Below are positions 37,242 to 47,465 of a stretch of DNA of 64,000 bases, one piece after another. The notes under the pieces were generated by a model that saw nothing but the letters and a program-made list of their open reading frames with translations, did not search any database and had not been told where the DNA came from. The translations under genes were made by a program, and so were the position numbers. This DNA comes from Mycobacterium kyogaense (GTDB taxonomy: Bacteria > Actinomycetota > Actinomycetes > Mycobacteriales > Mycobacteriaceae), in the NCBI RefSeq assembly GCF_003254575.1, contig NZ_QJUA01000003.1, positions 1 through 64,000 on the forward strand. The letters run 5' to 3'. The first letter of the stretch is position 1. Each line of letters begins with the position of its first letter.

Positions 37242-38270
37242 GTGAGCTTCAACCCCGGCTCCGCGGTCCATCAACGCAAGCGCCGCCACATCGACGTCTG
37301 CCTCACCGAGGCGGTCGACTATCAGACCGTGACCACCGGCTTCGAGCGCTACCGGCTGCCCTACAACGCCCTGACCCAGACCGATCTGCGCTCGATCGAT
37401 CTACGCTCCGACTTTCTCGGCCGCCGGCTGGCTGCGCCGGTCCTGATCGGCGCGATGACCGGCGGCGCGGAACTCTCCGGCATCATCAACCGCAATCTGG
37501 CCGCCGCGGCGCAGCAACTGGGCATCGGCATGATGCTGGGGTCTCAACGAGTGATGATCGACGATGACGTCGCCGCGGCCAGCTTCGCGGTTCGCGAGGT
37601 GGCCCCCGACGTGCTGGTGATCGGCAACGTGGGGTTGGCACAGGTGTCGCAGGACATGGTGCCCGGGCTGGCCGCTGCTCTGGCTCGGGTGGGCGCCGAC
37701 GCCGTCGCGGTGCACACCAATCCGCTGCAGGAGGCCGTGCAGCACCAGGGCGACACGGATTTCTCCGGGTCGCTGCGCCGGCTCGGCGACGTGATCGAGG
37801 CGCTCGACTACCCGGTGATGCTCAAGGAGGTCGGGCACGGCATCGGCGCCGTCGCGGCAGCCGAACTGACCCGCTGTCCTATCGCTGCCGTCGACGTCGC
37901 GGGCGCGGGCGGCACATCGTGGGCCCGCATCGAACAGTTCGTCCGTTACGGAGAGATCCGCCACCCCGCGCTAGCCGAGTGGGGCATCCCGACCGCACAG
38001 GCGCTGCGGGAGGTGCGTCAGACGCTGCCGGACATGCCGCTGGTGGCCTCGGGCGGTATCCGCACCGGTATGGACGCGGCCAAGGCACTCGCAATGGGCG
38101 CCCAGGTCGTCGCCATCGCGCGGCCGCTGCTCGCGCCTGCGATCGAATCGGTTGACGCGGTGGCGGATTGGCTGGAGGTGTTCCTCGAGGAACTGCTGAT
38201 CTGCCTGCACGGCAGCGGCGCGGCCGACCTCGCGGCGCTGCGCGCCGGCGGGATCGTCGAACTCCCCTGA
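37242..38270 (+). CDS. fni: Type II isopentenyl-diphosphate delta-isomerase
   Basis: A 342-residue FMN- and NADPH-dependent IDI-2, which interconverts IPP and DMAPP, the isoprenoid building blocks. [10 protein letters not shown] near the N-terminus, [62 protein letters not shown] and [20 protein letters not shown] follow in the order expected for the family's FMN and substrate sites. The GTG at 37242 is the best start, 39 bases from the divergent ftsY start; its ribosome site is weak. The open frame further upstream is a shadow of ftsY. M. tuberculosis uses a type I enzyme elsewhere and has no gene here. Confidence 0.9.
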   Translation: MSFNPGSAVHQRKRRHIDVCLTEAVDYQTVTTGFERYRLPYNALTQTDLRSIDLRSDFLGRRLAAPVLIGAMTGGAELSGIINRNLAAAAQQLGIGMMLGSQRVMIDDDVAAASFAVREVAPDVLVIGNVGLAQVSQDMVPGLAAALARVGADAVAVHTNPLQEAVQHQGDTDFSGSLRRLGDVIEALDYPVMLKEVGHGIGAVAAAELTRCPIAAVDVAGAGGTSWARIEQFVRYGEIRHPALAEWGIPTAQALREVRQTLPDMPLVASGGIRTGMDAAKALAMGAQVVAIARPLLAPAIESVDAVADWLEVFLEELLICLHGSGAADLAALRAGGIVELP

Positions 38271-38276
38271 CGTCGC

Positions 38277-41200
38277 TCAGGCCGGGCTGGTGACCAGCTC
38301 CTGCCCCCGCATGCGCTGCGAGATGACGGTCGTGATGCCGTCGCCGCGCATGGTGACGCCGTAGAGCGCGTCGGCGACCTCCATCGTCGGCTTCTGATGG
38401 GTGATGACGATCAGCTGGGAACGCTCGCGCAGCTGCTCGAACAGGCTGATCAACCGCCGCAGGTTGACGTCGTCGAGGGCGGCCTCCACCTCGTCCATCA
38501 CATAGAACGGTGACGGCCGGGCCCGGAAGATCGCCACGAGCATCGCGACCGCGGTCAGCGACTTCTCCCCACCCGACAGCAGCGAGAGCCGCTTGATCTT
38601 CTTGCCCGGCGGTCGGGCTTCGACCTCGATGCCGGTGGTCAGCATGTCGCTGGGATCGGTGAGCAGCAGCCGGCCCTCACCGCCGGGGAACAGCGTCGAG
38701 AACACCTGCGTGAACTCGCGTTCGACGTCCATGTAGGCCTCGGTGAACACCTGCAGGATGCGGGCGTCGACCTCGGCGACCACATCGAGCAGGTCCTTGC
38801 GAGCGGCCTTGACGTCTTCGAGCTGGGTCGACAGGAAGTTGTAGCGCTCCTCCAGCGCGGCGAATTCCTCGAGCGCCAATGGATTCACCCGGCCCAGTTC
38901 GGCGAGCTCCCGCTCGGCCCTCTTGGCGCGCCGCTGCTGGGTGGGCCGGTCATACGGCATCGGCGCCGGCGCGGTCACCTGCTCGCCGCGTTCGCGCGCC
39001 TGCTCGTACTCGGCCATCTCCAACTCCGACGGCGGCAGCGCGACGTCGGGGCCGTATTCGGCGACCAGGTCCGCGGCCGCCATCCCGAACTGCTCGAGGA
39101 CCTGCGCCTCGAGCTGCTCGATCCGCAGCGAAGCCTGCGCCTTGGCGACCTCGTCGCGGTGCAGCGCATCGGTCAGCGCGGTGATCCTTGCGGTGAGTTC
39201 GGCGACCTCTTCGCGGGCCTTGCCCAGGGCAGCGGCGCGCACCTGACGTTCGGCGGCGATCTCGTCGCGGATGCGCGATGCGACTCCCACCGCGCTGCTC
39301 AACCGCGCGGCGACGAGCCTGCCGGCCTCGGCCACTGCCGCGGCCATGGCGGCGGTGCGTACCCGCACCTCCCGCGCCTGCTGGGCCCGGACGCGGGCCT
39401 CCCGCTCGGCCGACGCGGCGCGACGCAACGAATCGGCCCGTCCGCGAACAGCATTGGCACGCTCCTCGGCGGTGCGGACTGCGAGGCGGGCTTCCACCTC
39501 GGCGGCGCGAGCAGCCTCTGCCGCAGCAGTCCATTCCTGGCGGTCGACGGGCTCGGCGTCGAACATCGGCTCCTGCTGGGCGTGGTGCAGCCGTGTCTCG
39601 AGCTCACTCAGCTCGGCGATGGTGCGGTTGCGCCCGGCCTCCAGCTCGTCTCGCTGGGTGATCAGCCGTTGCCATTCGTCGTCGGCGGTGCGGGCTTCCT
39701 GGCCCAGGCGGCCGAGCTGCTCGTAGATCGCCGAGATCGCCGTGTCCGACTCGTTGAGCGCGGCGAGCGCCTGCTCGGCCGCATCCTGTCTGGCGGCCTG
39801 CTCGGCGAGCGCCCCCGACAGGGCCGCCGACATCTCGGCGGTCTGCCGTTCAGCGTGGACGAGCTCGGCGCGCGCTTTGTCGACTTCGGACTGGATCTCC
39901 AGCGTGCTCGGCTTGCGATCCGAACCGCCACTGACCCACCCTGCTCCCACGAGATCGCCGTCGCCGGTCACCGCCCGCAAATCCGGTTGTGCAGCAACGA
40001 GTTCCAACGCTGTACGCAGATCGTCGACCACCGCGACACCGGCGAGCATCGCCGTCACCGCACCCTGCAGCCGGGTCGCGGGCTCGACGACGTCGCGGGC
40101 CCACACCGCACCGGCGGGCAGTGCACCGGTGCTCGACGACGGTTGCGGCCAGTCGCCCAGCACCAGGGCCGCCCGTCCACCGTCGGAGTCCTTGAGGGCG
40201 CGCAGCGCGTCTGCCGCACTTGCGATCCCGTCGACGGCAAGCGCGTCGGCGGCTGCGCCCAGCACGGCCGCGATCGCCGACTCGTGACCGGGCGCCACCT
40301 TGACCATCGCGGCGAGTGAGCCCAGAAGCCCGCCGCCGCTGTGGTTTTGCTGCAGCCAGGCGGCGCCGTCCTTGCGATCCAGGCCGACCGACAGCGCGTC
40401 GATGCGCGCCTGCAGCGAAGCGACCTGCCGTTCACCTGCCCGCTCGGCGGTCTGGAGTTCGGCGACGCGCTCGTCGGCCAGCCGCAGGGCCGACACCGTG
40501 CGGTCGTGGTGTTCGTCGAGACCGACCTCGCCGGCGTCGAGCTCGCTGACGCGGGCCTGCACCGTCTCGAATTCGGCCTGCGCCTGTTGGGCCCGCGCGG
40601 CCGCCTCGTCGATGCCCGCGGTGAGCCGCGCCACGGTCTCGTCGATGGACTCCACGCGGGTGCGCATCGTGTCGACCTGACCGGCCAGCCGTGCCAGACC
40701 CTCGCGCCGATCCGCCTCGGCCCGCGCCGCCGCCATGTGGGCGCGCTCCGCGTCGGCGGCGACCTGTTCGCGTTCGGCGAGCTCGGCGCGGGCGCCGTCC
40801 AGACGCTCACGCGATTCCTCGAGCTGCTCGAGCAGCGCGCGCTCCTGCTCGGCGATCTCGTCGGCCTGGGCCTCGAGCTCGTCGGGATCCGGACCACTGG
40901 ACCGTTCGGGCTCGGCGTCGAGATACTGGGCGCGTTCGCCTGCGATGCGCACGGTGGCAGCCACCCGTTCGGCCAGCGCCGACAGCCGGAACCAGCGCTG
41001 CTGTGCGGCATCGGCGCGCTCGCTGAGCTCGGCCACAGCGCTCTCGTGGGCGTCCAGCTCGAGGGTCCGGGTCTCCAGCCGCGCCGTCAGCTCGTCGTGT
41101 TCACGGCGGAGCGTGGTCTCGGCCTGATTGGTGTCGTCGAACTCGGACTTGCGGGTGACCAGATCGTCGGCGGCCAGCCGGAGGCGGGCATCGCGCAGGT

Positions 41201-41861
41201 CGGCCTGGATGGTCTGCGCCCGCCGGGCCATCTCGGCTTGGCGGCCGAGCGGTTTGAGTTGGCGACGCAATTCGGTGGTCAGGTCGGTGAGCCGGGCGAG
41301 GTTGGCCGCCATCGAATCGAGCTTGCGGACCGCCTTCTCGCGGCGCTTGCGGTGCTTGAGCACGCCTGCGGCTTCCTCGATGAAGGCCCGCCGATCCTCG
41401 GGACGTGATTCGAGGATCTCCGAGAGCTTGCCCTGACCGACGATCACGTGCATCTCACGGCCGATGCCGGAGTCGCTGAGCAGCTCCTGCACATCGGTCA
41501 AACGGCAACGGCTGCCGTTGATCTCGTACTCGCCCGCGCCGTCGCGGAACATCCGCCGGGTGATCGACACCTCGGAGTACTCGATCGGCAACGCGTTGTC
41601 GGAGTTGTCGATGGTCAATGTCACCTCGGCGCGCCCGAGCGGTGCCCGCGACGACGTGCCGGCGAAGATGACGTCTTCCATCTTCCCGCCGCGCAGCGTC
41701 TTGGCGCCCTGCTCCCCCATCACCCAGGTCAGCGCATCGACGACATTGGACTTGCCGGAGCCGTTGGGGCCCACGACACAGGTGATGCCCGGCTCGAAGC
41801 GAAGAGTCGTCGGCGAGGCGAAGGACTTGAAGCCCTTCAGCGTCAGACTCTTCAGATGCAT
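38277..41861 (-). CDS. smc: Chromosome segregation protein SMC
   Basis: A 1194-residue SMC ATPase that organises and segregates the chromosome with ScpA/ScpB. Walker A is [17 protein letters not shown] near residue 35. The two long coiled-coil arms (about 170-500 and 670-1000) are Ala/Glu/Arg-rich, flanking a hinge around [26 protein letters not shown]. The C-terminal head has [40 protein letters not shown] (signature and Walker B). Length is usual. It follows acyP by 26 bases on the same strand and ends six bases from the convergent isomerase gene. Confidence 0.97.
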   Translation of the reverse strand: MHLKSLTLKGFKSFASPTTLRFEPGITCVVGPNGSGKSNVVDALTWVMGEQGAKTLRGGKMEDVIFAGTSSRAPLGRAEVTLTIDNSDNALPIEYSEVSITRRMFRDGAGEYEINGSRCRLTDVQELLSDSGIGREMHVIVGQGKLSEILESRPEDRRAFIEEAAGVLKHRKRREKAVRKLDSMAANLARLTDLTTELRRQLKPLGRQAEMARRAQTIQADLRDARLRLAADDLVTRKSEFDDTNQAETTLRREHDELTARLETRTLELDAHESAVAELSERADAAQQRWFRLSALAERVAATVRIAGERAQYLDAEPERSSGPDPDELEAQADEIAEQERALLEQLEESRERLDGARAELAEREQVAADAERAHMAAARAEADRREGLARLAGQVDTMRTRVESIDETVARLTAGIDEAAARAQQAQAEFETVQARVSELDAGEVGLDEHHDRTVSALRLADERVAELQTAERAGERQVASLQARIDALSVGLDRKDGAAWLQQNHSGGGLLGSLAAMVKVAPGHESAIAAVLGAAADALAVDGIASAADALRALKDSDGGRAALVLGDWPQPSSSTGALPAGAVWARDVVEPATRLQGAVTAMLAGVAVVDDLRTALELVAAQPDLRAVTGDGDLVGAGWVSGGSDRKPSTLEIQSEVDKARAELVHAERQTAEMSAALSGALAEQAARQDAAEQALAALNESDTAISAIYEQLGRLGQEARTADDEWQRLITQRDELEAGRNRTIAELSELETRLHHAQQEPMFDAEPVDRQEWTAAAEAARAAEVEARLAVRTAEERANAVRGRADSLRRAASAEREARVRAQQAREVRVRTAAMAAAVAEAGRLVAARLSSAVGVASRIRDEIAAERQVRAAALGKAREEVAELTARITALTDALHRDEVAKAQASLRIEQLEAQVLEQFGMAAADLVAEYGPDVALPPSELEMAEYEQARERGEQVTAPAPMPYDRPTQQRRAKRAERELAELGRVNPLALEEFAALEERYNFLSTQLEDVKAARKDLLDVVAEVDARILQVFTEAYMDVEREFTQVFSTLFPGGEGRLLLTDPSDMLTTGIEVEARPPGKKIKRLSLLSGGEKSLTAVAMLVAIFRARPSPFYVMDEVEAALDDVNLRRLISLFEQLRERSQLIVITHQKPTMEVADALYGVTMRGDGITTVISQRMRGQELVTSPA

Positions 41862-41887
41862 GACGCGTTACCCTACCGGCGCGGACC

Positions 41888-42172
41888 TCACCGCTCGGTG
41901 AAGCCGGAGAGCGCGTCGGATGCGGCGGACCAGTCCGCGACGACGGAGTCCACCCGCCCCGGGGTTTCACCGTGTTCGAGCAGGTCAAGAAGCTTTTCGC
42001 AGGCCTCCCGCGAGCCCTGGGCGACCACGTGGACGCGTCCGTCCGCCTTGTTCGCGGCGAACCCGGTCAGCCCCAGTTCCAGCGCCCGGGAACGCGTCCA
42101 CCAGCGGAAACCCACCCCCTGGACATGGCCGTGCACCCACGCGGTGAGGCGGACCTCACTCTCCCCCAACAT
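41888..42172 (-). CDS. acyP: Acylphosphatase
   Basis: A 94-residue acylphosphatase that hydrolyses carboxyl-phosphate bonds. VRLTAWVHGHVQGVGFRWWTRSRALELGLTGFAANKADGRVHVVAQG contains the catalytic arginine (GFRWW) and the asparagine in FAANKADG. The ATG at 42172 follows GAGGTGAAAG. Its first 17 bases overlap the end of the OsmC-like gene, and smc follows, as in M. tuberculosis (Rv2922A). Confidence 0.92.
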   Translation of the reverse strand: MLGESEVRLTAWVHGHVQGVGFRWWTRSRALELGLTGFAANKADGRVHVVAQGSREACEKLLDLLEHGETPGRVDSVVADWSAASDALSGFTER

Positions 42173-42572
42173 CTTTCACCTCAAACGTCACATCAGTACC
42201 CGATTTCAACGTGCGCCCCACTGTGCACACCGTGTCGATGGCGCGCTCGACGACGGTGAGCAGTCGGGCCTTCTCGTCGGCCGACAGGCTGGACAGGTCG
42301 ATCTCCAGGGACTCCGCCAGCAGCGGGTAGCGCTCCTGCTCGCGGTCGGCCACCCCGGACACGCGGATCGTGGTCACGTAGTCGTCCCCGAGCCGGCGCC
42401 GCAGCGGTTGGTCGCTCGACATCCCGCTGCAGGCCGCCAGGGCGATCTTCAGCAACTCGCCCGGCGTGAAGACGCCCTCGACGTCGTCGGAGCCGATCAG
42501 CACCTCTGCGCCCCGCGTGCTGCGTCCCGTGTAGCGCCGCACGCCGGTGCGCTCCACCCATAGTTCCGTCAT
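42156..42572 (-). CDS. OsmC/Ohr family peroxiredoxin-like protein
   Basis: A 138-residue OsmC-family protein (Rv2923c position). Both redox cysteines are present, in LKIALAACSGMSSDQPL and DTVCTVGRTLKSG. The family reduces organic hydroperoxides with thiols. The ATG at 42572 is preceded by TACAAATAGGGC, which might be a -10 for a leaderless mRNA but lacks the final T. The gene leads acyP-smc. Confidence 0.9.
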   Translation of the reverse strand: MTELWVERTGVRRYTGRSTRGAEVLIGSDDVEGVFTPGELLKIALAACSGMSSDQPLRRRLGDDYVTTIRVSGVADREQERYPLLAESLEIDLSSLSADEKARLLTVVERAIDTVCTVGRTLKSGTDVTFEVKDVGGE

Positions 42573-42666
42573 GCCCTATTTGTACAACCCCGCGCGGAAT
42601 AGCATTCCTGGTCGCCCGTGGCGGCCCGGCGCAGCCATGACTTCTCACCGGCGCGGGTGAGGAACG

Positions 42667-43518
42667 TCATCGGGCGCGTGGGCGCGGTTGGCAGCGCGGG
42701 CAGTAGCACGACGAGCGATTCATGAACTTCTCCCGCCGCATGATCGCTCCGCACCGGCGGCACGGCTCACCGTCGCGGCCGTACGCGTCCAGCGACCGGT
42801 CGAAGTATCCGGACTCCCCGTTGACGTTGACATAGAGCGAATCGAAGGAGGTACCGCCTTGGCCCAACGCGTCGGTCATCACCGCGGTGGCCGCCTCGAG
42901 CACCTCCGCCAGCTTGGCCTTCGACAGGCCCGAGGCCAGCCGGGCCCCGTTCACCTTCGCGCGCCACAGGGCCTCGTCGGCGTAGATGTTGCCGATCCCC
43001 GACACCACGGTCTGGTCGAGCAGCTGGCGCTTGATCTCGGAATGCTTGCGCCGCAACACCGCAACGACACCATTGCGATCGAACTCGGGATCCAGCGGGT
43101 CCCGGGCGATGTGCGCGACGGGCCCCGGCACGTCCGAGCCGTCGACGGTCACCATGTCGGCGAGCATCCAGCCGCCGAAGGTGCGCTGGTCGACGAAGCT
43201 GAGCGTGGTCCCGTCGTCGAGGAGCGCAGCGATCCGCAGGTGGTTCTCGTTGGGCACCGCACCGAGCAGCATCTGGCCGCTCATGCCCAGGTGCACCACC
43301 ACAGCCGAGCCGTCGGACAGCGTGAGCCACAGGTACTTTCCGCGCCGGCCGGTGCCCGTGATCGTCATGTCCAGCAGACGTGCGGTCAGGTCGGCAGGGC
43401 CAGCCTCGTGGCGGCGCACCGCGCGCGGGTGGTGCACCCGCACGCCGGTGATGGTCTTGCCGGTGACGTGCGCGGCCAATCCGCGACGGACCACCTCGAC
43501 TTCGGGAAGTTCAGGCAT
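42667..43518 (-). CDS. mutM: Formamidopyrimidine-DNA glycosylase
   Basis: A 283-residue Fpg/MutM that removes 8-oxoguanine and cuts the abasic site. The N-terminal [14 protein letters not shown] holds the catalytic Pro2 and Glu3. [11 protein letters not shown] and the H2TH region ([16 protein letters not shown]) follow. The C-terminal zinc finger is [24 protein letters not shown]. Its start overlaps the rnc stop by eight bases, so the two are translated together. The gene is also called fpg. Confidence 0.96.
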   Translation of the reverse strand: MPELPEVEVVRRGLAAHVTGKTITGVRVHHPRAVRRHEAGPADLTARLLDMTITGTGRRGKYLWLTLSDGSAVVVHLGMSGQMLLGAVPNENHLRIAALLDDGTTLSFVDQRTFGGWMLADMVTVDGSDVPGPVAHIARDPLDPEFDRNGVVAVLRRKHSEIKRQLLDQTVVSGIGNIYADEALWRAKVNGARLASGLSKAKLAEVLEAATAVMTDALGQGGTSFDSLYVNVNGESGYFDRSLDAYGRDGEPCRRCGAIMRREKFMNRSSCYCPRCQPRPRAR

Positions 43519-44230
43519 TCCGCTCTTCGCTCGGCGGGCTCTCGGAGGTCAGCGCATTCCACGCGGCCGCAGCGGCTTTGAGTTCGGCTTCCTTCTTCGT
43601 CTTGCCGACCCCGGTGCCGTACTCGCGGCCTGCGATCACGACGGTGGCGGTGAACTCCTTGTCGTGATCGGGCCCTGTGGACGTCACGATGTAGGTCGGC
43701 GCACCGAGGCCTCGAGCCGCTGTCAGCTCCTGCAGGCTGCTCTTCCAGTCCAGGCCGGCGCCCAATGTCGGTGCGGTGTCGAGCAATTCGCTGAACAGCC
43801 GGAGGATCACCTCACGCGCGACCACCGCCCCGTGCTCCAGGTAGATGGCGCCGAGCAGGGATTCGACGCCATCGGCGAGGATGCTCGACTTGTCGGCGCC
43901 GCCGGAGTTCTCCTCGCCCTTGCCCAGCAGCAGGTAGCTGCCCAGCCCCTTGCCCGAGAGGCTGCGGCCGACGTCGGCGAGCGCCTGGGTGTTGACGATG
44001 CTCGCCCGCAACTTGGCCAGATCGCCTTCGGACCGTTCGGGGTGACGGTGGTAGAGCTCCTCGGTGATCGTGAGCCCGAGCACCGAGTCGCCGAGGAACT
44101 CCAGGCGTTCGTTGGTGGGCAGCCCGCCGTTTTCATAGGAATAGCTGCGGTGGGTCAGCGCAATCGTGAGCAGATCAGGCTGCAGCCGCACGCCGAGGGC
44201 GTCGAGTAGCGGTTCGCGATCGACCGTCAC
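43511..44230 (-). CDS. rnc: Ribonuclease III
   Basis: A 239-residue RNase III that cleaves double-stranded RNA and processes rRNA precursors. The catalytic signature is [20 protein letters not shown], and [16 protein letters not shown] supplies further metal ligands. The C-terminal dsRNA-binding domain runs from [16 protein letters not shown] to [21 protein letters not shown]. The GTG at 44230 overlaps the DUF177 stop (GTGA). The upstream open frame is a shadow of that gene. The order DUF177-rnc-mutM matches M. tuberculosis. Note that rpmF is not between them. Confidence 0.95.
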   Translation of the reverse strand: MTVDREPLLDALGVRLQPDLLTIALTHRSYSYENGGLPTNERLEFLGDSVLGLTITEELYHRHPERSEGDLAKLRASIVNTQALADVGRSLSGKGLGSYLLLGKGEENSGGADKSSILADGVESLLGAIYLEHGAVVAREVILRLFSELLDTAPTLGAGLDWKSSLQELTAARGLGAPTYIVTSTGPDHDKEFTATVVIAGREYGTGVGKTKKEAELKAAAAAWNALTSESPPSEERNA

Positions 44231-44817
44231 TGCTCGTCTCCGGTCGGCTCGCGGAACTGGGCGAGTTTGGCCCACCGCGGGTCGATCTGGTCGTGGTGAT
44301 GCCCTGGTTCGGCGTCGGCCACCCGCACGCCGCACTCCGGGCACAGGCCGGCGCAGTCGGGGGTGCACACCGGGGAGAACGGCAGCGCCAGCCCCACCGC
44401 GTCGATGATCGGCTGTTCGAGGTCGACGGTGTCGCTGCCGCCGTCGCGGCCGACCCTGGGGATCTCGTCCTCCTCCGTGGTGGCCTCGGTGGTGCTGTCG
44501 GGATAGGCGTAGAGCTCGGTCAGGTCGATGGCGACGTCTCCGGTGACCGGTGTCAGACAGCGGACACACTCGCCCTCGGTGGGTGCGGAGACCGTGCCGG
44601 TGACCAGCACGCCCTCGGACACCGACTCCAGCCGCAGGTCCAGGTGAACCGGTGCGTCCTGCGGGACTGCGATTAGGTCCAGCCCGATGCGGAACGGGCT
44701 GGGCACCGTCTCGTCGACCGTGATCATCGAGCCGGGCCGCCGGCCGAGCCGGGAGATGTCGATGACCATCGGCGACCGTGACCTCCGGCGCGCCGCGGTG
44801 TCGTCACGCCTAGCCAT
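44227..44817 (-). CDS. DUF177 (YceD) family protein
   Basis: A 196-residue protein of the YceD/DUF177 family, linked in many bacteria to 23S rRNA maturation and L32. [25 protein letters not shown] carries the first cysteine pair and [40 protein letters not shown] the second cluster; together they could bind zinc. I prefer the ATG at 44817 because a TACGAT -10 ends seven bases before it (leaderless). An ATG three codons upstream (44826) is the longer alternative. It overlaps rnc by four bases. Confidence 0.9.
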   Translation of the reverse strand: MARRDDTAARRRSRSPMVIDISRLGRRPGSMITVDETVPSPFRIGLDLIAVPQDAPVHLDLRLESVSEGVLVTGTVSAPTEGECVRCLTPVTGDVAIDLTELYAYPDSTTEATTEEDEIPRVGRDGGSDTVDLEQPIIDAVGLALPFSPVCTPDCAGLCPECGVRVADAEPGHHHDQIDPRWAKLAQFREPTGDEQ

Positions 44818-44824
44818 GTCATGC

Positions 44825-44830
44825 ATCGTA
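44825..44830 (-). promoter_or_regulatory. Putative -10 for leaderless DUF177-rnc-mutM mRNA
   Basis: TACGAT on the minus strand is followed by seven bases and the ATG at 44817. TTGGTG lies 15 bases upstream, closer than ideal for a -35. There is no Shine-Dalgarno sequence before either ATG. Confidence 0.4.
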
Positions 44831-44886
44831 GACGCGGACTCTGACCACCAATACGGCCGTACCGGCGCAGGTCGACGGACGAGGGT

Positions 44887-45624
44887 CTAGCGGGACACGT
44901 AGTCGTGGGTGCCGGCGGCGGTGCGGAGCTGATGCCGTCCGCGGCCGACCGATCGGATGGTGCCGTTGAGGAAGTCCTCGAACTCGGCGAGCTTGCTGTC
45001 GACGTAGATGTCGCACTCGCCGCGAAGCCGGTCCGCCTCGGCATGTGCCGAGTCGATCATCCGGGTGGCCTCCGCGGTGGCGGTCGCGACGATCTCGGTC
45101 TGGCTGACCAGCCGCTGCTGCTCCTTGATGCCTTCCTGGACAGCCTTTTCGTAGGCCAGGTTGCCGCTCTCGAGGAGACGGTCGGCCTCCGATTTGGCCC
45201 GGCCGGTGCTGGCCTCGTACTCGCGCTTGGCGGTGGCCGAGATGCGCGCCGCCTCCTCGCGGGCCTCCCCGACCATGCGCTCGCTGTGCTGACGCGCTTC
45301 GGCGACCATGCGATCGGCCTGGCCTTTCGCGTCTGCCAGCAAGCGGTCGGCCTCGGCGCGGGCATGGTTGACCATCGAGTCCGCCTCGGCGTTGGCCGTC
45401 GACACCGTCGATTCCGCATGGTCCTTGGCTTCCCGCAGCATCGCGTCGCGCGCATCCAGAACGTCCTGGGCATCGTCGAGCTCGCCCGGAATGGCGTCCT
45501 TGATGTCGTCGATCAGTTCCAGCACGTCCCCGCGGGGCACGACGCAGCCGGCGGTCATCGGCACGCCACGGGCCTCTTCGACGATGGCACCCAATTCATC
45601 GAGCGCTTCAAAAACTCGGTACAC
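44887..45624 (-). CDS. sepIVA: DivIVA-domain septation protein SepIVA
   Basis: A 245-residue coiled-coil protein (Rv2927c / MSMEG_2416 family) required for division and cell-envelope placement in mycobacteria. The short DivIVA-like head is MYRVFEALDELGAIVEEARGVPMTAGCVVPRGDVLELIDDIKDAIP. From residue 55 onward it is a continuous coiled coil rich in Ala, Glu and Arg with repeats of the form AEADRLLxxA. The GTG start at 45624 follows TGGAGGGTGTCGCC. It is 60 bases upstream of DUF177. On its upstream side in M. tuberculosis the PDIM region begins; here only a hemerythrin gene intervenes before coaD. Confidence 0.93.
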   Translation of the reverse strand: MYRVFEALDELGAIVEEARGVPMTAGCVVPRGDVLELIDDIKDAIPGELDDAQDVLDARDAMLREAKDHAESTVSTANAEADSMVNHARAEADRLLADAKGQADRMVAEARQHSERMVGEAREEAARISATAKREYEASTGRAKSEADRLLESGNLAYEKAVQEGIKEQQRLVSQTEIVATATAEATRMIDSAHAEADRLRGECDIYVDSKLAEFEDFLNGTIRSVGRGRHQLRTAAGTHDYVSR

Positions 45625-45733
45625 GGCGACACCCTCCAGGCGTAGTTGTTAGTGACCAGTGTGCCTGGTGTTACGCCTGTGACTCAGTACTGCGGGCCGG
45701 TGTGTCGCGTCCGTTTCAGCGTCGCCGTCCGAT

Positions 45734-46300
45734 TCAGCGCAATGCGGCGCTGATCACGTCGCGGGCGCGGTCGAGCATCGAGGCAAAGGGACCCACCGCG
45801 AAGTTCAGCTTGGCCGATTCGACCCCCGGGTGCGGACGCGTCGGCGCGATCGCCTCGGCGGCGCGCACCGCGGCGGCGAGGCTCTTGAGCTCGCCCTCGT
45901 CGAGGTCGCGCTTGAGCTTGGTGAACTCCTCGGTCTCCTCACGTTCGGCGTGTTCGAGCACCGCCTCACGGAACGCGGTCAGTTCGGTGAGGAACTCATC
46001 CGAGGCGATGTCCATCGACTCGAGCTTGGACAGCTGCTGTTTGGCTTCGTGCTCCTCGCGCAGCCGGGCGTCGACGATCTCGTCGCCGGCCGCACCCTCG
46101 TTGCGGGCGCGGGGGTGCACGACCATCTCCTCGGCCGTCTCGTGCACGGCGAGCAGCTGGCGCAGTTCCACGAACGCCGTCTCGCGGGCCTTCGTCTCCG
46201 AGGCGTGCAGCACTTCCTCGAACAGGTCCTTGATCAGGTTGTGCTGGTCGCGCAGGAATGCCACGACGTCGTCGGTCGATTGCACGAATGTCTCAACCAC
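45734..46300 (-). CDS. Hemerythrin-like (HHE) domain protein
   Basis: A 188-residue HHE-domain protein expected to bind a non-haem di-iron centre. The helices carry FLRDQHNLIKDLFEEV, LLAVHETAEEMVVHPRAR, RLREEHEAKQQLSKLE and EAVLEHAEREETEEFTKL, providing the histidine and glutamate ligands. Mycobacterial members affect responses to nitric oxide and peroxide. The GTG start at 46300 follows CGGAGGTACCTGCC. It stands alone between sepIVA and coaD, with 75 and 109 bases on either side. M. tuberculosis has no such gene here. Confidence 0.88.
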   Translation of the reverse strand: MVETFVQSTDDVVAFLRDQHNLIKDLFEEVLHASETKARETAFVELRQLLAVHETAEEMVVHPRARNEGAAGDEIVDARLREEHEAKQQLSKLESMDIASDEFLTELTAFREAVLEHAEREETEEFTKLKRDLDEGELKSLAAAVRAAEAIAPTRPHPGVESAKLNFAVGPFASMLDRARDVISAALR

Positions 46301-46375
46301 GGCAGGTACCTCCGTCAGCGGGATGCGGCGCGCGGGCTGTCGCGCCTGCGCTGTCCCTACCCGCGGGCAGCCGGG

Positions 46376-46852
46376 TTAACCGCGCAACTTGGCCTGCAAT
46401 CTGGTGTTGACGGCGGCAGGCAGCAGATCGGAGACGTCCCCGCCCAGCGTGGCGACCTCTTTGGCCAGCGACGACGACACGAACGAGTACCGAGGGGTGG
46501 TGGCGACGAAGAACGTGTCGACGCCGGCGACGTGCTTGTTCATCTGCGCCATCTGCAACTCGTATTCGAAGTCGGTGCCGGTGCGCAGGCCTTTGACGAT
46601 CGCGGTCAGGCCGCGCTCCCTGACGAAGTCGACCACCAGGCCGCTACCGGATTCCACTCGCAGATTCGGCAGATGCGACGTCGTCTCGGCGATCATCTCG
46701 ATGCGTTCCTCGAGGGTGAACATGCCCTTCTTCGCCGGATTCACCAACACCGCGACGACGACCTCGTCAAACTGGGCGGCGGCACGCTCGAAGATGTCGA
46801 CGTGACCCAGTGTCACCGGATCGAAGGATCCGGGGCAGACAGCTCCGCTCAT
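46376..46852 (-). CDS. coaD: Phosphopantetheine adenylyltransferase
   Basis: A 158-residue CoaD, the penultimate enzyme of coenzyme A synthesis (4'-phosphopantetheine plus ATP to dephospho-CoA). [23 protein letters not shown] contains the TxGH nucleotide-binding motif, [17 protein letters not shown] and [33 protein letters not shown] follow, and [16 protein letters not shown] is the closing signature. The ATG at 46852 has no ribosome site but a TAGCGT -10 eight bases before it. rsmD lies 46 bases upstream. Also called kdtB. Confidence 0.96.
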   Translation of the reverse strand: MSGAVCPGSFDPVTLGHVDIFERAAAQFDEVVVAVLVNPAKKGMFTLEERIEMIAETTSHLPNLRVESGSGLVVDFVRERGLTAIVKGLRTGTDFEYELQMAQMNKHVAGVDTFFVATTPRYSFVSSSLAKEVATLGGDVSDLLPAAVNTRLQAKLRG

Positions 46853-46860
46853 GGACGACG

Positions 46861-46866
46861 ACGCTA
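46861..46866 (-). promoter_or_regulatory. Putative -10 for leaderless coaD mRNA
   Basis: TAGCGT on the minus strand ends eight bases before the coaD ATG, within the 46-base rsmD-coaD gap. There is no good -35. coaD may also be read from upstream together with pca and rsmD. Confidence 0.35.
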
Positions 46867-46898
46867 GCAGGGGCTCGGTGTACCAGACCCTCGAGTCG

Positions 46899-47465
46899 CT
46901 AGTCCGCCGTGCCGATTTCGAGACGGGTGTCGCCGTAACGGCGAGGCTTGTGCGCCGACCATCCGGTGGGCCAGGCGATTTCGGCCGCGCCCGCGGGACG
47001 TTCGAGGACGGCGACCGTACCGGGCGACGTCCAGCCGTTGGCCAGCAGATCGGCGAGCAGCGCTTCGACGGTGGCGGTGGGCACCTCGTAGGGCGGATCG
47101 GCCAGCACGAGATCGACGGGCCGCGGCGCCGCACTCGCCACCACGCTCGCGGCCGGCGCGCGCCGCACCTGTGCCCCCCGCGCCCCCAGCGCTGCGATGT
47201 TGCGCTCGATGACCGCGGCCGCGCGCGCATCGGATTCGACGAACACCGCCGAGCGTGCACCGCGGGAGAGCGCCTCGAGCCCCAACGCACCGGAGCCCGC
47301 GAACAGGTCGAGCACGTCCAGGCCGTCGAAACCCACACGCGCGACGAGCATGTTGAACATCGACTCCCGCACGCGATCCGTGGTCGGCCGTGTCCCGCGT
47401 CCCGACTTCTGTTGCGGCACAACGATTCGACGTCCGCCGTATGCGCCGGCGATGATCCGGGTCAG
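46899..47465 (-). CDS. rsmD: 16S rRNA (guanine966-N2)-methyltransferase, apparent CTG start
   Basis: A 188-residue RsmD that methylates G966 of 16S r[19 protein letters not shown] is the invariant opening, then [36 protein letters not shown] (SAM site) and [10 protein letters not shown] (the N6/N2 methylase NPPY-like motif). The family starts one residue before TRII; at that place the codon is CTG (47465-47463), overlapping the pca stop as CTGA. No ATG, GTG or TTG lies nearby in frame that keeps the conserved start. I therefore call CTG initiation with translational coupling to pca. Confidence 0.85.
   Translation of the reverse strand: MTRIIAGAYGGRRIVVPQQKSGRGTRPTTDRVRESMFNMLVARVGFDGLDVLDLFAGSGALGLEALSRGARSAVFVESDARAAAVIERNIAALGARGAQVRRAPAASVVASAAPRPVDLVLADPPYEVPTATVEALLADLLANGWTSPGTVAVLERPAGAAEIAWPTGWSAHKPRRYGDTRLEIGTAD

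Noticed and set aside
42569..42763. Small minus-strand frame between the OsmC-like gene and mutM
   Set aside because: It overlaps the end of mutM in another frame, lacks a ribosome site and has no similarity; the gap is better read as a promoter region.
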